From Streptomyces sporangiiformans (lineage in GTDB: Bacteria; Actinomycetota; Actinomycetes; Streptomycetales; Streptomycetaceae): DNA of 64,000 nucleotides. The notes under the pieces are model-generated. The model was given only the letters and a program-made list of their open reading frames with translations. It was not told the DNA's origin and searched no databases. Of the stretch, positions 50,891 to 59,700 are shown piece after piece. The translations under genes and the position numbers were made by a program. Within the stretch, counting starts at the first letter, position 1, and every line of letters starts with the position of its first letter. The stretch is from NCBI RefSeq assembly GCF_005768555.2, contig NZ_VCHX02000352.1, positions 1 to 64,000 on the forward strand, given 5' to 3'.

Positions 50891-51660
50891 GCCGGGCTCC
50901 GATGTCCGAGCCGCTCGGACAGCTCGGCCGCGCCCTTCGCGGCGAGCTGCTCCAGCTCCCCGCGGCGCTCCTCGCTCCAGCGGATCATGGGTACCGAGAT
51001 GGAGAGCGCGGCGACGACCTTCCCCGTGCGGTCGCGCACGGGCGCGGCCACACAGCTGACGTCCGGGTTCGACTCGCGGCTCTCCACGGCGACACCCCGG
51101 CTGCGGATCTCGGCGAGAGCCTCGCGCAGGGCGGCCGGGTCGGTGATGCTGTTGGGCGTCATCCCGGTCAGCTCGGCGTCCTGGGGGATCCGCGAGGTCA
51201 GCTCGGACTCGGGGAGCGAGGCGAGCAGCATCTTGCCCACGGACGTGCAGTGTGCGGGGAGCCGGCGGCCGGCGGCGGACACCATGCGCACGGCGTGCGT
51301 GGAGTCGACCTTGGCGATGTAGATGACGTCGGTGCCCTCCAGGATCGCCACGTGCACGGTCTCGTCGCAGGTCTCGGCGACGGACCGGGCGACCTGCTGC
51401 CCCTCGGCGGCGAGGTCGAGCTGCTCGGAGTACCGGCTGCCGAGCTGGTACGGACGCACGCCGAGGCGGTAACGTCCGGGCTGACCCGGTACGGGCGCGA
51501 TGTACGAACGTGCGGCCAGCGTGGTCACCAGCTCGTGCACGGTGGTGCGCGGCAACTGGAGCCGACGCACTATGTCGGGGGCGGAGAGCGTCCCGTCCCC
51601 GTCGAGAAAGAGCTCAAGAATGTCGAGAGCCCGGGTCACGGCTGGTACGAGGCGTCCCAC
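50887..51660 (-). CDS. IclR family transcriptional regulator
   Basis: A 257-residue regulator with an N-terminal winged helix (LSAPDIVRRLQLPRTTVHELV) and a C-terminal effector domain (AHCTSVGKMLLASL, SCVAAPVRDRTGKVVAALSIS). The GTG at 51660 follows GGAGGGAG and gives a normal N-terminus, although the frame is open further upstream. It is in one operon with the SMP-30 lactonase, which points to a sugar acid or lactone as effector. A palindrome-like site lies 20 bp upstream, and similar sites stand before five other units in this window. Confidence 0.9.
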   Translation of the reverse strand: MGRLVPAVTRALDILELFLDGDGTLSAPDIVRRLQLPRTTVHELVTTLAARSYIAPVPGQPGRYRLGVRPYQLGSRYSEQLDLAAEGQQVARSVAETCDETVHVAILEGTDVIYIAKVDSTHAVRMVSAAGRRLPAHCTSVGKMLLASLPESELTSRIPQDAELTGMTPNSITDPAALREALAEIRSRGVAVESRESNPDVSCVAAPVRDRTGKVVAALSISVPMIRWSEERRGELEQLAAKGAAELSERLGHRSPA

Positions 51661-51679
51661 GGCCGGCTCCCTCCCTATG

Positions 51680-51693
51680 TTCGATATTTCAAC
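51680..51693 (-). promoter_or_regulatory. candidate IclR autoregulatory site
   Basis: Read on the minus strand it is GTTGAAATATCGAA, 12 of 14 matches to TTCGAAATATCGAA, placed 20 bp before the iclR start. Confidence 0.5.
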
Positions 51694-51858
51694 AGACGAT
51701 CGGCATGACGAACACAGGCTACTCATGTGGGTTTCCGCGGGCAATGGCCTGACCGTCACGGGTGGGTAGCGGGAGGAGCGGAACAATCCGGTCAAAGGGG
51801 ATGCCTGGGCGGGAGAAGCGGGCGCGGGCGGCGGGGAAAGCGGCCGGGGGCCGAGCCG

Positions 51859-53100
51859 TCAGCGCAGGGAGCGTGGGTCCCCGAGCCGGCCCCGAAGCCG
51901 CTGCGCCCGCAGGACTAACTCCAGCTCGAACCGCCGGTCGGGATCGTCGATCTCGTCGCCCCAGAGCTCGCGGATCTGGCGGAGGCGGTAGCGGACGGTC
52001 TGCGGGTGAACGCCAAGGCGGGCGGCCACCTCGGGAGCGCCACCCCTGGTTTCCAGCCATGCCAGCAGCGTCTCCGCCAGGCGCCGTCCGTGCGTGGGCC
52101 CGCAGTGGGCGAGCGGCTCCAGACACCGCAGCGCCAGGTCGTCGATCAGCTCCTCCGGCTGCAGCAGGACCAGCGCCTCGGTGTGCTCCGTGCAGTACAG
52201 CACCTCTCCCGAGGGCAGCAGGGCCCGCTCCATCAGCCTCACCGCCGCTTCGGCCCAGCGCAGCGACTTCGCCGCGTCGGCGAGCGGTACCGGCGGCCCG
52301 ATCGCGCCCGCCCACCCGCTCATCGCGCGCCGGAGCAGCTCGGGCCGCCCCGCGGCGTCCGGGTCGGGCACGACCATCCGGGGCTGCTCGCACTCCATGT
52401 CCAGCAGCACGCCCTGGCTCACGGCGGGGGCCACGGCCTCCCGGGCGGGCCGCAGCAGCACGCCCACCGCGACCTTGTCGGGCAGCGGCCAGCCGATCCG
52501 CGCGGCCCGCTCGGCGAGCGCGTCGGCCGGATCGCCCCGGTGGTGCTCGGCGAGCAGCAGCTCCATGAGCCCGCGCTGGAGGCGGAGCCGCTCCCCCGCC
52601 TGCCGGGCCGCGGCCTCCGCGTAGCCGCGTACGGACTGGTCGACGAGCCCGTCCAGGTACTCGTAGCCGGCGTCGACCAGCTCGTACATCGCGGGCGGCG
52701 GGATCTCCACGCGCTGTCCGATCTCGGCGAAACGGCGCCAGGCGAGCCGTACCCCGAGACGGTAGATCGCCTGCAGCGAGTCGAGACTGCGGCCGTGCAG
52801 CCCCTCGCCCCGGCCGAACTCCTGGAAGACCCCGGGAGGCACTCGCGGGCGGCCCTCGGCGGTCTCCAGATGCTGGACGAAGACCTCGATGGCCCGGCGG
52901 ATGCCGATCAGCGCCATGGGCTCGCCGGAGTCGTCGAGCACGACGGGCAGGTGGGGGTATTCGCGGCGTATCTCGCCGAGGATCTCCTCGGCCAGCTCGG
53001 GCGCCTCGGCCATGGCGATCGCGGCGAACCGCCGCACCTGAAGGCGGGGCACGTCGTGCCAGGCCGAGCGCACGGTGAGGGATCCCGGGCGGAGGGGCAT
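51859..53100 (-). CDS. PucR family transcriptional regulator
   Basis: A 413-residue regulator. The N-terminal half is a sensor region with conserved EVFVQHLETAEGRP and FQEFGRGEG. The C-terminal helix-turn-helix is PEVAARLGVHPQTVRYRLRQI (about residues 355-380). This is the same general architecture as FasR at the start of the window, but the N-terminal part differs. It is read 2 bp after the stop of the DUF2613 gene, so they form a unit. The target is unknown. Confidence 0.88.
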   Translation of the reverse strand: MPLRPGSLTVRSAWHDVPRLQVRRFAAIAMAEAPELAEEILGEIRREYPHLPVVLDDSGEPMALIGIRRAIEVFVQHLETAEGRPRVPPGVFQEFGRGEGLHGRSLDSLQAIYRLGVRLAWRRFAEIGQRVEIPPPAMYELVDAGYEYLDGLVDQSVRGYAEAAARQAGERLRLQRGLMELLLAEHHRGDPADALAERAARIGWPLPDKVAVGVLLRPAREAVAPAVSQGVLLDMECEQPRMVVPDPDAAGRPELLRRAMSGWAGAIGPPVPLADAAKSLRWAEAAVRLMERALLPSGEVLYCTEHTEALVLLQPEELIDDLALRCLEPLAHCGPTHGRRLAETLLAWLETRGGAPEVAARLGVHPQTVRYRLRQIRELWGDEIDDPDRRFELELVLRAQRLRGRLGDPRSLR

Positions 53101-53102
53101 GA

Positions 53103-53255
53103 TCAGCGCTCCCGGCCGGCCGTCTCGTAGGTGATGAGCGGGGTGTTCGGTTGCTCGGGAGTCGCATAGAGCAGCGCGACGATGCCGAGGGCGGCGCCGA
53201 CGGCGAGCGCGGCGGCGGCCGCGACGGTCAGCAGGGCGGCAAGCAGTCTGGGCAT
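53103..53255 (-). CDS. DUF2613-type small membrane protein
   Basis: A 50-residue peptide made almost entirely of one membrane helix (residues 4-30, MPRLLAALLTVAAAA then LGIVALLY) and a polar tail (ATPEQPNTPLITYETAGRER). Small actinobacterial DUF2613 proteins look like this. The ATG at 53255 follows GAGG. It ends 2 bp before the PucR start and is co-transcribed with it. It is too short for most gene finders. Confidence 0.7.
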   Translation of the reverse strand: MPRLLAALLTVAAAAALAVGAALGIVALLYATPEQPNTPLITYETAGRER

Positions 53256-53398
53256 CGCAGGGTCAGCCTCTCTGAGGTCGTCCCACCCCGGTCACCCCGC
53301 ACCAGCGGCTTGTGCGGTCCCGGCCGGCAGCCGGTCCCGCCCGGTCCTGAACCAGTCCCACCCGGCCCCGTCCGGAAGAGCCCAGTCTCGGCAATGCA

Positions 53399-53428
53399 TT
53401 GACACTCCGTCAAGAGTGCGCCTACGGT
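53399..53428 (+). promoter_or_regulatory. promoter with internal inverted repeat before DUF3068 gene
   Basis: TTGACA (53399-53404), 18-bp spacer and TACGGT (53423-53428). The -35 box forms one arm of TTGAC-ACTCC-GTCAA (53399-53413), so a repressor bound there would cover it. Confidence 0.6.
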
Positions 53429-53513
53429 TCCCGGCCCATACCGCACGTGCACCCTCCCCCACCGTGCCGCCACATCACTGTGCCGCGTCACCACAAGCCC
53501 CTGGAGTGCCCGG

Positions 53514-54491
53514 ATGCGCCGTACTGCCTCACCCTTGTCCCTGATCCTGCTGGGTCTGGGCGTGTTCCTGCTCGTCCTGGCCCCGCTGCTCGCCTGGTAC
53601 GTCGAGCCACGCGCCCAGCGCACCCCGATCGACATCGACTCGAAGACCGTGTTCACCGGCACGGGCAGCTACTTCGACACGGGCGAGATCGAGACCGTCC
53701 ACGACAAGAAGATCACCATCACCCGCCAGGTCAGGGGCGATGTCTCCGACAGCGAGAAGAGCGGCCGGGCGGTCTGGGACGTGTCCACCTCCGTCGACAA
53801 CGACAAGTCGCTGCCCGCGGCGGATCCGCACGACGCGCTGCAGTGGACGACGGAGCGCTGGGTGACCGACCGGAAGACGAACACACCGGTGCACTGCTGC
53901 CAGGAGGAGCCGTACTTCGACGGCGAGGCGTATCTGAAGTTCCCCTTCGACGTACAGAAACGCTCGTACCGCTGGTGGGACAACACGCTCGGCTCGACGG
54001 TCACGCTGAAGTACCGGGGCACGAAGAAGATCCAGGGGTACGAGGGCTACCGGTTCACCGGCACCGTCGCCGCCACGAAGACCGGCACCCGGCTGGTGCC
54101 GGGCAGCATCGTGGGGGAACCCGAGCGCAGCCAGGTGCTGGCCGAGGAGTGGTACGCCAACCACGGCATCGAACTGGTCGCCGACCAGCGCACGGGCCGG
54201 ATCATCTACGCGGCGATCGGGCCCCGCAAGACACTGCGGGCACCCGGTTCCGACAAGGACGCGGCGGTCCTGCTGGACAGCGAGCGCATCGCCTTCACCA
54301 AGGAGACCCAGAAGGAGCAGGTGGAGCTCGCCGACGCGGACAGCGGTCAGCTGCGGATGGTGGGGCAGACGCTGCCTGTGGGGGCGGGTGCGCTGGGTTC
54401 GGTCCTCGCACTGGCGGGAGTCGTTTTGGTGGTACGAGGGCGTCCACATCCCGAAACGACCGAGACATCCCAGCAGCCGCTCACGATGTGA
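53514..54491 (+). CDS. DUF3068 (PorA-like) envelope protein
   Basis: A 325-residue protein with an N-terminal signal anchor (LSLILLGLGVFLLVLAPLLAWYV), a large extracellular beta-rich domain and a C-terminal membrane helix (VGAGALGSVLALAGVVLVVRG). The layout matches DUF3068, called porin PorA family in databases although a pore function in Streptomyces is unproven. TPVHCCQEEPYFDGEAYLKFPF is a typical segment. The ATG at 53514 follows GGAG. It precedes the glycosyltransferase operon by about 300 bp. Confidence 0.85.
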   Translation: MRRTASPLSLILLGLGVFLLVLAPLLAWYVEPRAQRTPIDIDSKTVFTGTGSYFDTGEIETVHDKKITITRQVRGDVSDSEKSGRAVWDVSTSVDNDKSLPAADPHDALQWTTERWVTDRKTNTPVHCCQEEPYFDGEAYLKFPFDVQKRSYRWWDNTLGSTVTLKYRGTKKIQGYEGYRFTGTVAATKTGTRLVPGSIVGEPERSQVLAEEWYANHGIELVADQRTGRIIYAAIGPRKTLRAPGSDKDAAVLLDSERIAFTKETQKEQVELADADSGQLRMVGQTLPVGAGALGSVLALAGVVLVVRGRPHPETTETSQQPLTM

Positions 54492-54788
54492 TGAGACGTC
54501 AGCTGGAAAAGGCCCCGAATTTGTCACCTCGGTGAGTAGCCGCATCGAACCGCTGGGCGAAAACTATCCACCCCCACCCAAGCACAGACCTCCCACAGCA
54601 CCGTCACCACCGGCGCCCACAACCCCCACAATCCGCACCGCGATCCGCACCGCCCGTACCGCGAAACCCCGCACCGCGAAACACAGCCGACCCGCACCAC
54701 GAGACCCCTGCCCGATCGCAAGATCCGCACCCGTGCCGTGCCATACCCCCCACGCTGGTTCCGCACCCTGAGACGAGTTGGAGCACCC
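54492..54788 (+). other. C-rich spacer before glycan operon
   Basis: This 297-bp gap has no supported gene. It holds an inverted repeat TCACC-TC-GGTGA (54534-54545) and a strongly C-rich, G-poor stretch (about 54570-54760) with repeats of CCGCACCGCGA. Such strand asymmetry could give an unstructured RNA leader or loading region. I see no clear -35/-10 pair. Confidence 0.4.
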
Positions 54789-55943
54789 ATGCCCCAGCAC
54801 GTGCCTTCGTCGTTGCGCGCCGCCTTCCCCCGCTCCGCGCAGCGTCACCCGGCGCTCCCCCCACAGCCGCGCCGTATCGTCTTCCTCGCCCGTCGTGACT
54901 TCGGCAACGCGGCCGCGGGCGGCTCCGAACTGCTCGTCGACCGACTCGCCGAGGGCCTGACCCAGCTCGGCCACCAGGTCACCCTGCTGTGCGGCGGCCC
55001 CGCCGCGTACCGCGACTACCGCGTCGTGTCGGCAGGCGGCGATCTCGGCCACTATCTGCGCGTCCGCTCCACGTTCCAGCGTCAGGTCGGCGACTGCGAT
55101 CTGCTGGTCGAGGTCTGCAACGGCATGCCGTACCTGGCGCCGCTGTGGCATCGCGGCCCGACGCTGTGCCTGGTCAACCATGTGCACACCGACCTGTGGC
55201 GGATGCGGTTCGGCGGACCAATGGCGCCGGCCGCCCGGCTCGGCCGAAGACTCGAACACTGGGCGCTCGCGGGCACGCCGCAGCGCCGCAACCTGCTGGT
55301 CGCCGTCTCCCCGTCCACGGCACACGCGCTGCGGGCGATCGGGGTCGAGCGCGAGCGCATCCGGGTCGTCCACAACGGCGTCGAGGAGCCTGCCCCACGG
55401 GCCGAGCGCTCGCCGGAGCCGCTGTTCGTGGCGATGGGACGGCTCGTCGAGTACAAACGGATCGATCTGCTGCTGCGGCTGTGGGAGCGGGTCCGCCCGG
55501 TCACCGGCGGCCGACTGGTGATCATCGGCGACGGCCCCGAGCGGGAGCGCCTCGAACACCTCGCGGGCCCGGGCGTCGAGTTCACGGGCCATGTCTCCGA
55601 ACCCGAGAAGCACCGCCTGCTCTGCGCCGCCTGGATACTCCTGCATCCCTCGGCGGTCGAGGGCTGGGGCCTGGTGGTGACCGAGGCCGCGGCCCGCGAG
55701 ACGCCCGCGATCGCCTTCGACGTACCGGGGCTGCGTGACTCCGTCGTGGACGGCGAGACCGGGCTGCTGGCCCGGGGCGAGTCGTCCTTCGCGGCGGCCT
55801 GGTGCGCCCTCGCCCTGTCCGCCGAGCGCCGCACCCTGATGGGCAAGGCGGCCCGCGAGCGTGCCGCCCAGTTCCGCTGGCACCGCACGGTCCGGCAGTT
55901 CCGCGCGGTGGCGACGGAGGCGGTGAGGAACTGGACGCCATGA
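54789..55943 (+). CDS. GT4 family glycosyltransferase
   Basis: A 384-residue GT-B enzyme. The N-terminal domain begins RRIVFLARRDFGNAAAGGSELLV. The donor-binding domain has FVAMGRLVEYKRIDLLL and the E-x7-E motif in EGWGLVVTEA, then VDGETGLLARG, all family 4 features. It should transfer a sugar from a nucleotide donor to a lipid or polysaccharide acceptor on the cytoplasmic side. ATG 54789 follows GGAGCA. Its stop overlaps the next start (ATGA): first gene of six tightly coupled ones. Confidence 0.92.
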   Translation: MPQHVPSSLRAAFPRSAQRHPALPPQPRRIVFLARRDFGNAAAGGSELLVDRLAEGLTQLGHQVTLLCGGPAAYRDYRVVSAGGDLGHYLRVRSTFQRQVGDCDLLVEVCNGMPYLAPLWHRGPTLCLVNHVHTDLWRMRFGGPMAPAARLGRRLEHWALAGTPQRRNLLVAVSPSTAHALRAIGVERERIRVVHNGVEEPAPRAERSPEPLFVAMGRLVEYKRIDLLLRLWERVRPVTGGRLVIIGDGPERERLEHLAGPGVEFTGHVSEPEKHRLLCAAWILLHPSAVEGWGLVVTEAAARETPAIAFDVPGLRDSVVDGETGLLARGESSFAAAWCALALSAERRTLMGKAARERAAQFRWHRTVRQFRAVATEAVRNWTP

Positions 55944-56704
55944 CCGCTCCCACCCGTACAGGCAGAGGTACGGGGACGGGTCTGAAGGACCCGTCCCTGC
56001 GTCGCTCCCTCGCCCTCTTCCGCGCCTTCCTCCATGAGCAGGACGACCCCGAGGGCTGCTACTCGCTGCTCGCGCGAGACGCCGCCGACCAGGTGGAGGC
56101 GTACGACGGGCCGGTGAAGGGCCGCGTCGTCGTGGACATCGGCGGCGGGGGCGGCTACTTCACCGACGAGTTCCGCCGGCGCGGCGCGCACGGCTACCTC
56201 TTCGAACCGGACGTACGGGAACTCGGGGACAGGCCGCCCGGGGGCGCGGTCGTCGCGGACGGATATCTGCTGCCGCTGGCGGACGGGGTCGCGGATGTCT
56301 GCTTCTCCTCCAACGTCCTGGAGCACGTGGCCGACCCGCAGACCTTCCTGAGCGAGATGGTGCGGGTCACCCGGCCCGGCGGCCTGATCTATGTGTCGTT
56401 CACCAACTGGCTGTCCCCCTGGGGCGGCCACGAATGGGCGCCCTGGCACTACTTCGGCGCCGAGCGGGCCCGCGCCCGCTACCGGCGTCGTACGGGCCGC
56501 CCGGCCAAGCACACCCTCGGCGAGAACCTCTTCGCCGTGCACATCGGACCCACTCTGCGGCAGGTGCGCGCCCGGGACGACGTCACGGTCGTCTCGGCGC
56601 GCTCCCGCTACTGGCCGTTCCTCGCCCAGGCCGTCGCGAAGGCACCGGTACTGCGCGAGTTCGCCACCTGGAATCTCCTCCTCATCCTCCGGCGGTGTCC
56701 ATGA
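55940..56704 (+). CDS. class I SAM-dependent methyltransferase in glycan operon
   Basis: A 254-residue methyltransferase. Motif I is VVVDIGGGGGYFTDEF, and LPLADGVADVCFSSNVLEHV is typical of Methyltransf_11. The C-terminal half contains NWLSPWGGHEWAPWHYFG, seen in methyltransferases linked to glycan and lipid operons. It overlaps both neighbours by 4 bp. It probably methylates a sugar or lipid intermediate of the same product. Confidence 0.88.
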   Translation: MTAPTRTGRGTGTGLKDPSLRRSLALFRAFLHEQDDPEGCYSLLARDAADQVEAYDGPVKGRVVVDIGGGGGYFTDEFRRRGAHGYLFEPDVRELGDRPPGGAVVADGYLLPLADGVADVCFSSNVLEHVADPQTFLSEMVRVTRPGGLIYVSFTNWLSPWGGHEWAPWHYFGAERARARYRRRTGRPAKHTLGENLFAVHIGPTLRQVRARDDVTVVSARSRYWPFLAQAVAKAPVLREFATWNLLLILRRCP

Positions 56705-59700
56705 CCAGCACGGTCCAGGCCCCTCCCCCGGCACCGACCCGTCCCCTCGCCACCGTGCCCGGCCCCGCCCAGGGGCCGAGGTCGCGGCGGTGGCTGCTGG
56801 GGTTCTGGGCCGTGGTGTTCGTGCTCTTCCTGGCCGTGGACCCGGGCCGCATGACGTTCGAGACGAAGCTCGGTGTCGCGCTCGACCCTTGGCAGTTCAT
56901 GTCCGACCTCGGCCAGTTGTGGCACGACCGGGGCGGCTTCGGCGGCATCGCCGACCAGTACGTCGGCTACGCCTTCCCGATGCTGCCGTTCTACGGCCTG
57001 TGCGATCTGCTGGGCATCCCGGTCTGGCTGGCCGAGCGGCTGTGGCTGTCCCTCGTCGTGACGACCGCCTTCTGGGGCGCGCTGCGGCTGGCGGAGCGCC
57101 TCGGCATCGGCAGCAACGCCTCGCGGCTGCTCGGCGCGGTGACGTACGCGCTGTGGCCGGTGTTCACGATCGTCGTCGGCTCGACCTCCGCGGCAGCGCT
57201 CCCCGGCGCGCTCCTGCCGTGGGTGCTGCTGCCGCTGACCAACGAGCGCTACAGCGCCCGGGTGGCCGCCCTGCGCTCGGCGCTGCTCATCCCCTTCATG
57301 GGCGGCGTGAACGCCGCCGCGACGCTCGCTTCTCTGCTGCCCGTCGGCCTCTATCTCCTCTCCCGCCCCCGCGGCCCCCGGCAGCGCAAGCTGATCACCT
57401 GGTGGGTGCCGGGCGTGATCCTGGCGACGGCCTGGTGGGTGGTCCCGCTGCTGCTGCTCGGGATCTACGGCGAGAACTTCCTTCCGTACGTGGAGAGTTC
57501 GCAGACCACCACGGCCACCATGTCGGCGACGGAGACCCTGCGCGGCGCCGGTAACTGGGTGGCGTATCTGCACTTCGGCGAGTCCTGGCTGCCCGCGGGC
57601 TGGACCGTCGCGACGTCGGTCGTCGTGATCGTCTGCTCGGCTCTCGCGGCGGGCCTGGGGCTCGCCGGGCTCGCCCGCCGGGACCTGCCCGAGCGGCGCT
57701 GGCTGGTGCTGACCGTGCTGTCGGTCGCGCTCATCACCCTGGCCGGGTACGGCGGTTCGTTCGGCGCGCCCTTCCACGGGGTGGTGCAGGACTGGCTGGA
57801 CGGCGCCATCGTCCCCTTCCGCAACATCTACAAGTTCCAGACCGGTATGGCCCTCGCGCTCGTCTTCGGGCTGATGCATCTGGTCGGTGTCGCCTCCGAG
57901 ACACGGGGCGCCCGTCCCGTGCGCGGGCGCCGCCTGGCCCCGCTGATCGCGGCGGTTCTCGTACTCCCCGGCCTCGCCCTGCCCTACCTCAACGGGTCGA
58001 TCCTGCAACCGGGTTCGTTCCAGGAGCTCCCCAAGTACTGGAAGTCCACGGCGAACTGGCTCCAGGAGCGCTCCCCCGACTCCCGCGCCCTGGTCGTGCC
58101 CGCCACCGCGCACGGCATCTACACCTGGGGCTCCCCCATCGACCAGCCCCTCGATGTCCTCGCCGAGTCCCGCTGGGCCCAGCGGGACTACGTGCCGTTC
58201 GGCACCGCGGGCAACCGGCGCGCCATGGACGCGGTCGAGCAGGCGCTGATGACGGGCGGCGAAGTCCCGGGCCTGGCCGACTACTTGAGCCGGGCCGGGC
58301 TCTACTACGTCGTCGTACGCAACGATCTCGACCCCGACCAGATGGGCTACGTACCGACCACGACCGTGAAGCGCACCCTGGAGGAGTCGGGCTACCGGCG
58401 GGTGACCGGGTTCGGGCCGGAGATGACCGGCGGGCGGATCCCGGACGACACCCCGCTGCAGATCGAGGGGCTGTATCCGCGGCAGCGCGCCGTCGAGATC
58501 TACGAGCCGGCGAGCGGGGAGGTGCCGCGGCCCGGGCAGGCCGGGCTGAAGCAGGTCGCCGACACGGCCGTCGTCTCCGGCGGCCCCGAGGCGCTGCTGC
58601 CGCTGTCCGCCGATCCGGCGATGCGGGACCGGGCCGCCGTGCTGACCGGCGACAACCATCCCGGGCTCGGCTCCCCCGCACTGCAGGTGGTGGGCGACGG
58701 ACTGCGGCGCGCCGACACGCGGTTCGGGCTGGTCAACGCCAACACCTCGTACCCGTACACCCGTGACGAGCGCAATCACTCCGACAGCTACCAGGACGCC
58801 GGCGAGAAGCCGCACCAGATCCTGCCGACGAAGGGCATCGAGCATCAGACGGTCGCCGAGCTGCGCGGTGCCCGCTCGGTGACCGCGTCGTCGAGCGGCA
58901 ACTGGCTGTTCTATCTGCCGCAGTACGACCCCGTGAACGCCTTCGACGGCAATCCCGACACCGCGTGGGCCGAGGGCGCGGCGGGCTCGGCGGACGGGCA
59001 GTGGCTGCGCGTCGGATTCACGGACGAGACGGAGATCCCCTCGTCGATCCGGGTCACGCCGCTGCCTCAGGACAGTGTGCGGTCGGCGCCCACGCGGGTG
59101 CGTGTGGAGACCGAACGCGGCTCCGCCACTAGCTATCTCCAGTCGAACGGCATGCGGCAGCGGATCAAGGCCCCGGCCGGGGGGACGAACTGGCTGCGGA
59201 TCACGATCCTGGACTCGGTGGCCCGCCACTCCGGCCTGTCCGGCGCGGGCTTCTCTGAGATCACCATCCCGGACGTCCAGGTGACCCGCATGCTGCGGCT
59301 CCCGACGGACGCCGAGCGCACGGACGCCGCCGCCGAGGTCGTGTCGCTGCACCGGGCGTCCGACCCGGGCGGGCTCTCCCCGACGGGCACGGAGGCGGGA
59401 CTGCACCGCCGCTGGACCTCCGACGCGGCGGGCACGTACCAGGTGAAGGCGAGCGCGGTCCCGATCCCGAGCGACGAACTCGACGAGTTGCTGTACAAAG
59501 TCGCGCCCGACCAGCGCAGCCGCATCACCGCGACCGCCGACTCGACCGCCCGCCTCGGCACGGGCCTGTCGCCGCGCAACCTCACCGACGGCGATCTGAC
59601 CACCGCCTGGATCGCCGGGGACAATCCCACGATCCAGCTGCGCTGGCCGGGCGAACAGCCCGTCGGCGAGGTCGTCCTCGCGCCCGCGGGCGGTCTGTCC

